A DNA stretch of 7,161 nt from assembly GCA_026985385.1 (NCBI GenBank), contig JALSQM010000137.1, forward strand, positions 1 to 7,161. Direction: 5' to 3'. The stretch comes from Acidilobaceae archaeon (GTDB lineage: Archaea > Thermoproteota > Thermoprotei_A > Sulfolobales > Acidilobaceae). Made by a program: the position numbers and the translations under genes. Below, piece after piece: positions 1 to 5,555 of this stretch (position 1 is the first letter of the stretch; each line of letters opens with the position of its first letter). The notes below the pieces were generated by a model that was given only the letters and a program-made list of their open reading frames with translations, had not been told where the DNA came from and made no database searches.

Positions 1-556
1 CCGCCATCGCCTCGGGCTCCACCCCTAGGAGCCGGGGGCTCCAGGCTCCAGCGGCTATCACGACGGCATCATAGCCTGTGGAGAGGGCCTTGTAGGGGTT
101 AACATCAGCCGTTCTGGGGGGCCTGGGCAGCCTGGAGGAGAGCTTGTTGAGTAGCGCTGCCACATCTACCAGGGCGTCCACCGTATAGGCGGCCGTCCAC
201 CCCTCAGGGATCCTCACTTCCACCCCGGAGAGGCGGGCCGCCTCCCCCGAGTCCAGTTCGACGACCTCGACCCCGCGTGAGGCTAGCGAGCGTAGCTCCT
301 CCACGCACTCGACGGGGGCCACGAGGAGGCCGGGAGCCCTCTCGGCGACTCCGAGGGCCTGGTAGTACTCTAGGCTCTCCATGACCCAGCCTAGCAGGGG
401 ATCCGGCATCTGCAGAGACAAAATACCCGCCGAGCGGCTGGTTGCCCCAGCGCCCAGGCCCTTGGGGTCAACCACGTCAACAGCCGCCCCTAGGGATGAG
501 AGCTCTACAGCGGCTAGCAGGCCTGCAACCCCCGCGCCGAGCACCAGCACCCTCAC
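1..556 (-). CDS. FAD-dependent oxidoreductase, DAO family (C-terminus outside window)
   Basis: Translating the minus strand from a GTG at 556-554 gives 185 uninterrupted residues that run off the left edge, so only the N-terminal part is seen. Residues 1-30 form a dinucleotide-binding beta-alpha-beta fold with GAGVAG (7-12) and an acidic D30 ending the second strand, as expected for the FAD ribose contact. Residues 38-45 (ATSRSAGI) match the second FAD-contact segment of glycine oxidase, sarcosine oxidase and D-amino-acid dehydrogenase relatives. Residues 162-174 (YDAVVIAAGAWSP) match the family's conserved AAGAW segment. This start is chosen because the Rossmann motif begins immediately after it, a GGGAG ribosome-binding site lies six bases upstream, and an in-frame stop lies a little further upstream. 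The substrate cannot be told from this half; an amine or amino-acid dehydrogenase, or a 2-hydroxyacid dehydrogenase, would fit. The gene is divergent from panB with a 77-base gap. Confidence 0.88.
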   Translation of the reverse strand, partial: MRVLVLGAGVAGLLAAVELSSLGAAVDVVDPKGLGAGATSRSAGILSLQMPDPLLGWVMESLEYYQALGVAERAPGLLVAPVECVEELRSLASRGVEVVELDSGEAARLSGVEVRIPEGWTAAYTVDALVDVAALLNKLSSRLPRPPRTADVNPYKALSTGYDAVVIAAGAWSPRLLGVEPEAMA

Positions 557-562
557 GATCGG

Positions 563-567
563 CTCCC
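563..567 (-). promoter_or_regulatory. Ribosome-binding site of the FAD oxidoreductase
   Basis: The minus strand reads GGGAG here, six bases before the GTG at 556. The spacing is good and it decides the start, since the reading frame stays open a little further upstream without another convincing start codon. Confidence 0.55.
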
Positions 568-588
568 AGCCGGTGGGATGGGGGGCAT

Positions 589-600
589 CTACTTAACTAC
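589..600. promoter_or_regulatory. Shared AT island between divergent genes, candidate TATA boxes for both
   Basis: The only AT-rich stretch between the two divergent genes reads CTACTTAACTAC, with TTAA at its centre (593-596). TTAA lies about 37 bases from the oxidoreductase GTG and about 38 bases from the panB TTG. An archaeal TATA box about 25 bases before transcription start would give short leaders of roughly 10-15 bases on either side, each including a ribosome-binding site (563-567 minus; GGGGGAGG at 624-631 plus). It is a weak TATA match by sequence, so the call rests on position and local composition. Confidence 0.4.
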
Positions 601-633
601 ACCCCCATAGCCGAGAGCCCGCCGGGGGAGGGC

Positions 634-1446
634 TTGTCGGGGGAGTGTGCGAGCGGCCGCGCTAAGGTTAGGGCCCGCGATATAGTCGGGGCTAAGGGCT
701 CTAGGAGGCTCGTCATGGTCACGGCGTACGACTACCCCTCGGCGCTGGCGGTGGATAGGGCTGGTGTCGACATGATACTCGTCGGCGACAGCCTTGGAAT
801 GGTGGTTCTAGGCCTCGATTCGACCCTGCAGGTGACCCTGGAGGACATGGTGAGGCATACGTCAGCCGTTGCGAGGGCGAGGCCCTGCGCTCTTCTCGTG
901 GCCGACATGCCGTTCATGAGCTACGAGCCCAGCGTCTCGCGGGCGGTCGAGTCTGCCGGGGTCCTCGTGAGGGCGGGGGCTGAGGCGGTAAAGCTCGAGG
1001 GCGGGAGCGAGTACGCCGATAGGATTAGAGCCATAGTGAACGCGGGCATACCAGTGGTCGGCCACATAGGCCTCACGCCCCAGAGGATGCATAGGCTCAG
1101 CGGCTACAGGAGGCAGGGCAAGACTGAGGAGGAGGTTAAGAGGCTCCTCGAAGACGCGAGGAGCGTAGAGGAGGCAGGGGCTATAGCACTCGTTATAGAG
1201 TACACGAAGGCCGACGCAGCTAAGAGGATAACCGAGGAGGTGGGGATACCCACCATATGCATCGGCAGCGGCCCCCACTGCGACGGCCAGGTCCTAGTGC
1301 TCCACGACATAATAGGGTTCTCCACGTTCACACCCCCATTCGCTAAGAGGTATGCAGACGTGTTCAACGTTATAGTCGAAGCTGTATCAAGGTTCACCTC
1401 GGAGGTCAGGCGAGGAGTCTTCCCGGAGCCCCACCACTACAAGTAG
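634..1446 (+). CDS. panB: 3-methyl-2-oxobutanoate hydroxymethyltransferase (ketopantoate hydroxymethyltransferase)
   Basis: PanB transfers a hydroxymethyl group from methylene-tetrahydrofolate (in archaea possibly a related pterin) to 2-oxoisovalerate, giving ketopantoate for CoA synthesis in the cytoplasm. From the TTG at 634 the protein is 270 residues, close to the 264 of E. coli PanB, and aligns end to end as a (beta/alpha)8 barrel. The Mg-binding aspartates D52 (VGDSLGM) and D91 (VADMPFMSY), K120/E122 (VKLEGG), the catalytic-type E189 (LVIEYT) and the C-terminal segment ending DGQVLVLHD are all present. The open frame extends back to 442, but those extra residues are the antisense of the oxidoreductase gene and have no PanB counterpart; TTG 634 is the only in-frame start near the family N-terminus and has a G-rich ribosome-binding site at 624-631, though its spacing is short. 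Nothing suggests loss of function. The next gene, feoB, has its own promoter. Confidence 0.95.
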   Translation: MSGECASGRAKVRARDIVGAKGSRRLVMVTAYDYPSALAVDRAGVDMILVGDSLGMVVLGLDSTLQVTLEDMVRHTSAVARARPCALLVADMPFMSYEPSVSRAVESAGVLVRAGAEAVKLEGGSEYADRIRAIVNAGIPVVGHIGLTPQRMHRLSGYRRQGKTEEEVKRLLEDARSVEEAGAIALVIEYTKADAAKRITEEVGIPTICIGSGPHCDGQVLVLHDIIGFSTFTPPFAKRYADVFNVIVEAVSRFTSEVRRGVFPEPHHYK

Positions 1447-1471
1447 AACCCTACGGCAACTCCGATCTAGT

Positions 1472-1486
1472 TAGTAGCCAGTACTA
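1472..1486. repeat. Short inverted repeat TAGTA-N5-TACTA downstream of panB
   Basis: TAGTA (1472-1476) and TACTA (1482-1486) form perfect 5-base arms around a 5-base spacer, 26 bases after the panB stop. It could be a protein-binding site upstream of the feoB promoter or a weak hairpin at the panB transcript end. Five-base arms can occur by chance, so confidence is low. Confidence 0.25.
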
Positions 1487-1490
1487 TAGG

Positions 1491-1511
1491 GAAGTTTCTT
1501 CATATATTTTC
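1491..1511 (+). terminator. Candidate transcription terminator of panB
   Basis: A 4-base stem with a TTT loop (GAAG at 1491-1494, CTTC at 1498-1501) is followed by a T-rich tract ending ATATATTTTC at 1511. Archaeal termination is driven mainly by T-rich tracts in the coding strand, and this is the only one between panB and the feoB promoter. The short stem alone would not be convincing. Confidence 0.4.
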
Positions 1512-1517
1512 TACACC

Positions 1518-1525
1518 TATTTAAA
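1518..1525 (+). promoter_or_regulatory. TATA box of feoB
   Basis: TATTTAAA is a strong archaeal TATA-box match in an otherwise GC-rich region, centred about 35 bases before the feoB TTG. The expected transcription start is near 1546-1549, giving a leader of about 10 bases that holds the G-run 1545-1551 as ribosome-binding site. This supports feoB starting its own transcript rather than being read through from panB. Confidence 0.65.
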
Positions 1526-1530
1526 CCGCC

Positions 1531-1543
1531 TTAACAGTGTTAA
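1531..1543. promoter_or_regulatory. Perfect palindrome in the feoB promoter, candidate repressor operator
   Basis: TTAACA-G-TGTTAA has perfect 6-base arms around one central base. It begins five bases after the TATA box and ends just before the predicted transcription start, so a dimeric repressor bound here would block RNA polymerase. Iron-uptake genes in archaea are commonly controlled by DtxR/MDR-type metal-dependent repressors that bind short palindromes; assigning this site to such a protein is inference. No other copy was seen in the window. Confidence 0.45.
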
Positions 1544-1556
1544 TGGGGGGGACCCC

Positions 1557-3680
1557 TTGAGTGCGAGCGCCACGGCCAGAGAGCTAGGCTGGCTCCAGGG
1601 GAGCCTCAGCGGGTGTAGGAGGATCTACGCCCTACTCGGAGCCCCTAACACGGGTAAGAGCACGCTCTTCAACGTGCTCACCGGGGGGAAGGCCAGGGTA
1701 GGTAACTGGCCCGGCGTGACGGTAAGCGTCAGCGTGGGTAGGTTCGACGAGGATATATGCCTGGTCGACGCCCCCGGAGTCTATGGACTTGGGAGTGTCA
1801 GCCTCGAGGAGAGGGTTACGAGGGATGTACTGCTCAGCATACCCCTCGACGCCGTGGTCCTCCTGGTAGACGCTACCATGCCGGAGAGGAGCCTTTACCT
1901 CATAGTCTCCGTGCTGGAGGCCCTGGAGAAGCCCGCCCTCATAGTTGTCGCTAAGGCCAGGCTCGCACACGCACTCGGGATTCACATAGACCACGAGGGG
2001 CTCTCGCGAGCTCTAGGCTTGCCCGTGATCCTAACCAGCGCCCTGGAGGGCGTAGGCGTTGACGAGCTGAGGGAGGTTCTGAGGAGCGGCGTCAAGTGGC
2101 GGTCCAAGCTTAGAGTCGACTATGGCCTCGCTGAGGAGTACATCAACAGGCTCGCCTCCGACCCCTCGCTGGCTAGGGTGGCTGGAGAGCTCCACCTCAG
2201 CGCGAGGTGGATCGCCGCTCAGCTCATAGCGGGTGACGACCACGTTAAATCGCTCCTCGAGTCACGGGGTCTCACGGGGATAGTCGAGGAGGCTGAGAGG
2301 CTCTCCGAGGAGCTCAGGGAGAGGGTTGGGGTAGAGCCGAGCCTCCTCATAGCCCAGTCGAGGGTTAGGGTTGCGGAGAGGCTGGCCTCCTCCTATATAG
2401 TGAGGAAGAAGCCCCGGAGCGCCCCCACGTGGCTTGACAGGGTGTTCCGCCACCCTGTAGGGGGCCCCTTGGCTAGTATAGCACTCATATTCTCCGTGTT
2501 CCTGGTAGCGTTTAGCGTCAATACTGGGTTCCCGTTGAACGTGATAGTAGCCCACTGGAGCCCCGGGCTGGGGGAGGCCCTGGAGAACTATAGCCTAAGC
2601 GGCCTCATAGGCGAGGGGTTCGAGTACCTGAAGGCTGTGATTCTACCGCACCTCCACAGGGCCTGGGAGGCGGGCCTCGCCTCGGCAGTGCTGGATGGCG
2701 TGGGCATAGTAGCGGGCTTCATACCGTTGGTGGGCACCATAGTAGCCCTAACCGCCCTCGTGGAGGATAGCGGCCTCTTCACTAGGATGGCCGTCGGGCT
2801 CCACCCGATAGTAAGCAGGTTCGGCCTCAGCGGTCGGAGCGTCTACCCCCTAGCGCTCGGCACGGGCTGCAATGTGCCCGCAGTCCTATCAACGAGGATC
2901 CTTGACCCCGTTGAGAAGGTTAGAGCGGTCTTCGCGATACCCTTCATACCGTGTAGCGCGAGATTCATTGTTATATCGATATTCGTCTCGGTGTTCTTCA
3001 AGACCCCCCTAAGCCAGACCCTGGCGGCTACCGGGATATACCTGGTTGGCCTCCTAGCCGCGCTCATTACAGCCAGGATAGTGGCGCGCTACCAGGCCTG
3101 GAGGTACGGTTCCTCGGTGGAGGAGGAGCCCCAGCTGGTCATGGAGCTGCCGCCCCTCCACCCTCCAAGCGGTAAGGTTGTCTGGTGGACTACCAGGAAC
3201 GCGCTCCTAGAGTACCTCAAGAAGATCGGAGGCCCCATACTCCTAGGCGCTATAGTGATATGGTCCCTGCTCTCGATAGGCCCCCACGGCTACACGGGCG
3301 ACCCCACGGAGAGCCTGGCCTACTACATAGGCAGGGCTATAGGAGTGATATTCGAGCCCATAGGAGCCAAGGGAGCCTCCTGGATCCTAGGCCTAGCCGC
3401 TCTAGCCGGGGCCGTAGCCAAGGAGATATTCGCGGACACCATAGCCGTGACTGTTGGCAGCCCGGAGCCCCACAAGGCTGTAGCGATGCTCGGCCTAACG
3501 CCTGCGCAGGCATTCGCAGTCCTAGTATTCGTGACCCTATACGTACCATGCATAGCAACACTCGTGGTGATGATTAACGAGCTCAGGGAGAGGAAGCTAG
3601 CCATCGTCTACTTAGGCTACAGCACCAGCCTAGCCGTGCTACTCATGTACACCTCCTACGCGCTCCTCTCGCTCTTCTAG
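1557..3680 (+). CDS. feoB: Ferrous iron transport protein B with non-canonical G4 motif
   Basis: FeoB is the NTPase-coupled membrane transporter for Fe(II). The 707 residues have normal family architecture: G domain (about 21-175), helical GDI-type linker (about 180-280), then a membrane part with two gate domains. G1 is GAPNTGKST (28-36), G2 T55, G3 DAPG (71-74), G5 TSA (160-162). The G4 position, where FeoB normally has NxxD, reads AKAR (132-135), so the Asn and the guanine-reading Asp are both missing. Membrane segments lie near 303-323, 381-401, 458-482, 487-511, 558-575, 607-622, 653-675 and 682-707. Conserved transporter motifs are GCNVPA (C438), PCSAR (C466), AKE (K622-E623) and YVPC (C665). 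The start is TTG 1557, after a G-run five bases upstream. No feoA or fused FeoA domain is seen. The FeoC-like gene follows 25 bases downstream. Confidence 0.96.
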   Translation: MSASATARELGWLQGSLSGCRRIYALLGAPNTGKSTLFNVLTGGKARVGNWPGVTVSVSVGRFDEDICLVDAPGVYGLGSVSLEERVTRDVLLSIPLDAVVLLVDATMPERSLYLIVSVLEALEKPALIVVAKARLAHALGIHIDHEGLSRALGLPVILTSALEGVGVDELREVLRSGVKWRSKLRVDYGLAEEYINRLASDPSLARVAGELHLSARWIAAQLIAGDDHVKSLLESRGLTGIVEEAERLSEELRERVGVEPSLLIAQSRVRVAERLASSYIVRKKPRSAPTWLDRVFRHPVGGPLASIALIFSVFLVAFSVNTGFPLNVIVAHWSPGLGEALENYSLSGLIGEGFEYLKAVILPHLHRAWEAGLASAVLDGVGIVAGFIPLVGTIVALTALVEDSGLFTRMAVGLHPIVSRFGLSGRSVYPLALGTGCNVPAVLSTRILDPVEKVRAVFAIPFIPCSARFIVISIFVSVFFKTPLSQTLAATGIYLVGLLAALITARIVARYQAWRYGSSVEEEPQLVMELPPLHPPSGKVVWWTTRNALLEYLKKIGGPILLGAIVIWSLLSIGPHGYTGDPTESLAYYIGRAIGVIFEPIGAKGASWILGLAALAGAVAKEIFADTIAVTVGSPEPHKAVAMLGLTPAQAFAVLVFVTLYVPCIATLVVMINELRERKLAIVYLGYSTSLAVLLMYTSYALLSLF

Positions 3681-3705
3681 TAGAGACCGGGATGGTGCGT
3701 CACCC

Positions 3706-4023
3706 TTGGAGGAGGCTGGTCCCGATAGGCTCCGCAGGTTCCTGCTCGCACTAGCTAGGGGCGGAGACCTGAGCGAAGCCGCTAGAGAGGCAGGCCTCGA
3801 GAGGGGGCAGGCCGAGATACTCCTATCACTACTCCTCTCCGAGGGCTACATCAAGGAGATCCCCGGCCCCGAGGAGGCCCCTTCATGCCCCTGCGAGAGG
3901 TGCCCCCTCAAGCCTCTGTGCGGCGGCAGGCGGGGGCTCGGGTTCTACGTGTTAACCGAGAGGGGGAGGAGCCTCCTAAGACAGCTAGCGGGGCGGGCCC
4001 GCTCAGGTGTTAAGGGCCCGTAG
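3706..4023 (+). CDS. FeoC-like winged-helix protein with cysteine cluster
   Basis: This 105-residue protein sits 25 bases after feoB on the same strand and is almost certainly co-transcribed. Residues 7-53 look like a winged helix-turn-helix (DLSEAAREAGL then an ILLSLLLSEGYIKEI recognition/wing region). A cysteine cluster follows: C61, C63, C66 and C72. The spacing C63-x2-C66-x5-C72 is the same as in E. coli FeoC, whose cysteines bind an Fe-S cluster, and FeoC is likewise a small winged-helix partner encoded after feoB. A YVLTERGRSLL strand-helix (81-91), typical of archaeal HTH regulators, follows and is longer than in bacterial FeoC. It may modulate FeoB or regulate transcription in response to iron; which of these cannot be told. 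The start is TTG 3706, with a GGGATGG stretch about ten bases upstream. A generic archaeal Fe-S transcription factor is the alternative. Confidence 0.75.
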   Translation: MEEAGPDRLRRFLLALARGGDLSEAAREAGLERGQAEILLSLLLSEGYIKEIPGPEEAPSCPCERCPLKPLCGGRRGLGFYVLTERGRSLLRQLAGRARSGVKGP

Positions 4024-4045
4024 GGCCCAGCTGTAGCGGGCTGGG
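4014..4045 (+). promoter_or_regulatory. Overlapping alternative hairpins at the FeoC-like/AMMECR1 junction
   Basis: GGGCCC (4014-4019) and GGGCCC (4023-4028) form a 6-base stem with a GTA loop across the stop codon of the FeoC-like gene. CCCAGC (4026-4031) pairs with GCTGGG (4040-4045) in a second 6-base stem with an 8-base loop. The two share 4026-4028, so fully formed they exclude each other. The second covers part of the G-run 4043-4048 that serves as ribosome-binding site for the next gene. This could set relative translation of the two genes; function is inferred. Confidence 0.35.
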
Positions 4046-4049
4046 GGGT

Positions 4050-4733
4050 ATGGAGGGTCAGGTTGACCCGGAGGAGTTGGGCGATGCTGAGGGCGAGATC
4101 CTCGTTAGGCTGGCGAGGGAGAGCGTGGAGTACTGGTTCAGAGAGCGTAGGAGGATGCCGGTGCCCGAGGATATACCGGCGATACTCAGGAGGCCCGGCG
4201 CTGCCTTCGTGACTATCGAGACGTACCATGAGGGGGGTAGGAGGGAGCTGAGGGGCTGCATAGGCTACGTTAAGGCGGTGAAGAGCCTAGCCGAGACCGT
4301 GATAGAGGTGGCGCTGGAGAGCGCCTTCCACGACCCACGCTTTAAGCCCCTGGAGGAGTGGGAGTTGGATCACGTCACATTCGAGGTCTCAGTACTCTCG
4401 CCGCTCGAGGAGGCCCCCAGGGACCCCGATGGTAGGCTGCGCTTCGTGGAGGTGGGTAGGGACGGCCTGGTGGTTGAGAGGGGCGCCTTCACAGGCCTGC
4501 TACTACCCGTGGTGCCCGTCGAGTACCTCTGGGACGAGGAGACATTCCTGAGTGAGACCTGCGTGAAGGCCGGCCTCTGGCCTGACTGCTGGCTCGACCC
4601 CGAGACTAGGGTTTACCGCTACAGGGCAAGGGCATGGAGGGAGTCGAGGCCCCGCGGCCCCGTGGAGTATAGGGATCTCAGGAGGGAGTTGATGGAGGCG
4701 CTCGAGAGGTACGCTGGAGGCAGGGGTGGGTGA
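4050..4733 (+). CDS. AMMECR1-domain protein
   Basis: The 227 residues are nearly all one AMMECR1 domain (archaeal family of about 200 residues, solved for Pyrococcus PH0010). The hallmark LRGCIG is at 67-72, preceded by FVTIET (53-58) and followed by SAFHDPRF (91-98), FEVSVLSP (111-118), the LLPVVPVEY segment (151-159) and the conserved WDEETFL...CVKAGL stretch (161-176). The biochemical role is not established; in many prokaryotes the domain is encoded with Memo and a radical-SAM enzyme (AmmeMemoRadiSam), but neither partner is visible here. The start is ATG 4050 just after a GGGGGGT ribosome-binding site. It follows the FeoC-like gene by 26 bases with no promoter between, so it may be the third gene of the feo transcript, although no functional tie to iron is known. 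The cluster after it has its own promoter. Confidence 0.93.
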   Translation: MEGQVDPEELGDAEGEILVRLARESVEYWFRERRRMPVPEDIPAILRRPGAAFVTIETYHEGGRRELRGCIGYVKAVKSLAETVIEVALESAFHDPRFKPLEEWELDHVTFEVSVLSPLEEAPRDPDGRLRFVEVGRDGLVVERGAFTGLLLPVVPVEYLWDEETFLSETCVKAGLWPDCWLDPETRVYRYRARAWRESRPRGPVEYRDLRRELMEALERYAGGRGG

Positions 4734-4738
4734 GATAC

Positions 4739-4748
4739 TTTAATATAA
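4739..4748 (+). promoter_or_regulatory. TATA box of the secE-spt5-ribosomal protein cluster
   Basis: TTTAATATAA is a near-ideal crenarchaeal TATA box with a purine-rich GAGA upstream (BRE-like). Its centre is about 42 bases before the secE TTG, so transcription should start near 4770, leaving a leader of about 16 bases that contains the AGGGGT ribosome-binding site (4773-4778). It falls immediately after the AMMECR1 stop and marks the boundary between two transcription units. Confidence 0.72.
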
Positions 4749-4785
4749 CCACTCCCCGGCAGCCCCGCTACCAGGGGTCACGGGC

Positions 4786-4980
4786 TTGGCTGGAGCCTCA
4801 GGCGGGCTCGCCGGTAGGATCAGGCACTACATAGACATGTGGAGGAGGATACTCCAGCTCAGCAGGAGGCCTGACGAGGAGGAGTTCAACCTACTACTCA
4901 AGTTGAACCTCCTCGGCTTCGCGCTGGTGGGCGGCATAGCATATATTATACATATGATACACGTCGTAGTGGTGAGGTAG
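4786..4980 (+). CDS. secE: Preprotein translocase subunit SecE (Sec61 gamma)
   Basis: SecE clamps the two halves of SecY in the protein-conducting channel. The 64-residue product has the archaeal/eukaryotic single-helix architecture: a basic amphipathic helix on the cytoplasmic face (about 10-28, RIRHYIDMWRRILQLSRR), the conserved turn RRPDEEEF (27-34), and one transmembrane helix (about 41-62). Length fits archaeal SecE (about 60-70). TTG 4786 is the only usable in-frame start after the promoter and has an AGGGGT ribosome-binding site seven bases upstream. It precedes spt5 by two bases, the common archaeal order, and is probably translationally coupled to it. Confidence 0.92.
   Translation: MAGASGGLAGRIRHYIDMWRRILQLSRRPDEEEFNLLLKLNLLGFALVGGIAYIIHMIHVVVVR
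4941..4950 (+). promoter_or_regulatory. Possible internal TATA box for spt5 inside secE
   Basis: ATATATTATA lies within the codons for the SecE membrane helix, in the most AT-rich patch of the cluster. It is centred about 37 bases before the spt5 TTG, the spacing seen for the other promoters here. The codons (Ile/Tyr-rich) partly explain the AT content, so this may be coincidence. Confidence 0.25.
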
Positions 4981-4982
4981 GA

Positions 4983-5498
4983 TTGACCGAGAACCCCGAG
5001 GGCGGCCAGCAGCAGGGCGGGGAGGCCGCGGAGAAGCCTGTGACTACAAGGTTCTTCGCGCTGACGGTCGTTGGCGGTAGCGAGGAGAAGGTCGCCCTCA
5101 TACTGGCGGAGCGCGCTAGGGCGGCCGGCCTCTCGCTTAAGAGCGTTGTTGTGCCGCCCGGGCTTAAGGGCTACGTTATAGTGGAGGTTGCACGTGTAGC
5201 CGATCTATACCATCTGATAAGGGGTGTGAAGTACATTAAGAGGAGGAGGCCCCTCCCCGTTAAACCTGAGGAGGTTGAGGCCATAGTCAAGCCTAGGATT
5301 GAGATACCCAAGCTCAAGCCCGGCGATATGGTCGAGATAGTGGCGGGCCCCTTCAAGGGCCTCACGGGTAAGGTTGTGGAGGTCAACGAGTCCAAGAGGC
5401 AGGTGGAGGTAAGCCTTGTGGAGCTGGACTTCAGGAACGTGGTAACAATCCCCCTCGACCAGGTGAGGCCCCTTACGAAGGAGTCAGAGGCTCCCTGA
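4983..5498 (+). CDS. spt5: Transcription elongation factor Spt5 (archaeal NusG)
   Basis: Spt5 binds the RNA polymerase clamp with Spt4 and keeps elongation processive. The 171 residues comprise an N-terminal tail (1-20, rich in Gly, Gln and Glu), a NusG N-terminal (NGN) domain (about 22-105; FFALTVVGGSEEKVALIL, then LKGYVIVEV) and a KOW domain (about 109-165; LKPGDMVEIVAGPFKGLTGKV). The domain order and length after the tail match archaeal Spt5 of about 150 residues. The start TTG 4983 is two bases after the secE stop, with purine-rich GGTAGGA just before it. A GTG at 5040 (codon 20) would give 152 residues, nearly the usual length, so the true start is uncertain; the longer form is listed because it continues directly from secE. 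Confidence 0.94.
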   Translation: MTENPEGGQQQGGEAAEKPVTTRFFALTVVGGSEEKVALILAERARAAGLSLKSVVVPPGLKGYVIVEVARVADLYHLIRGVKYIKRRRPLPVKPEEVEAIVKPRIEIPKLKPGDMVEIVAGPFKGLTGKVVEVNESKRQVEVSLVELDFRNVVTIPLDQVRPLTKESEAP

Positions 5499-5508
5499 GG
5501 CCCGAGAG

Positions 5509-5518
5509 CATAATAAGC
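5509..5518 (+). promoter_or_regulatory. Possible promoter of the L11 gene
   Basis: CATAATAAGC is the only AT-rich stretch in the 57-base gap between spt5 and L11, centred about 42 bases before the L11 ATG. It is a moderate TATA match. The gap is larger than others in this cluster, so an extra promoter here is plausible, but read-through from secE is also possible. Confidence 0.35.
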
Positions 5519-5555
5519 CGCCTAAACCGCTGAGGCTCCTCCTTGGGTGTGAGGC

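Noticed and set aside
381..596. 71-codon plus-strand frame opposite the oxidoreductase
   Set aside because: It is low-complexity Thr/Ser/Pro-rich sequence from the antisense of a well-supported FAD-binding protein.
442..633. 64-residue N-terminal extension of PanB
   Set aside because: It overlaps the oppositely oriented oxidoreductase gene, has no PanB family counterpart, is Pro/Arg-rich antisense-like sequence, and lies before the likely promoter.
862..1278. 138-codon minus-strand frame inside panB
   Set aside because: It is a shadow of a fully conserved enzyme and has no recognisable domain.
3185..3577. 130-codon plus-strand frame inside feoB
   Set aside because: It is out of frame with conserved membrane segments and cysteine motifs of FeoB, is rich in Arg/Pro/His, and is typical of a GC-rich shadow.
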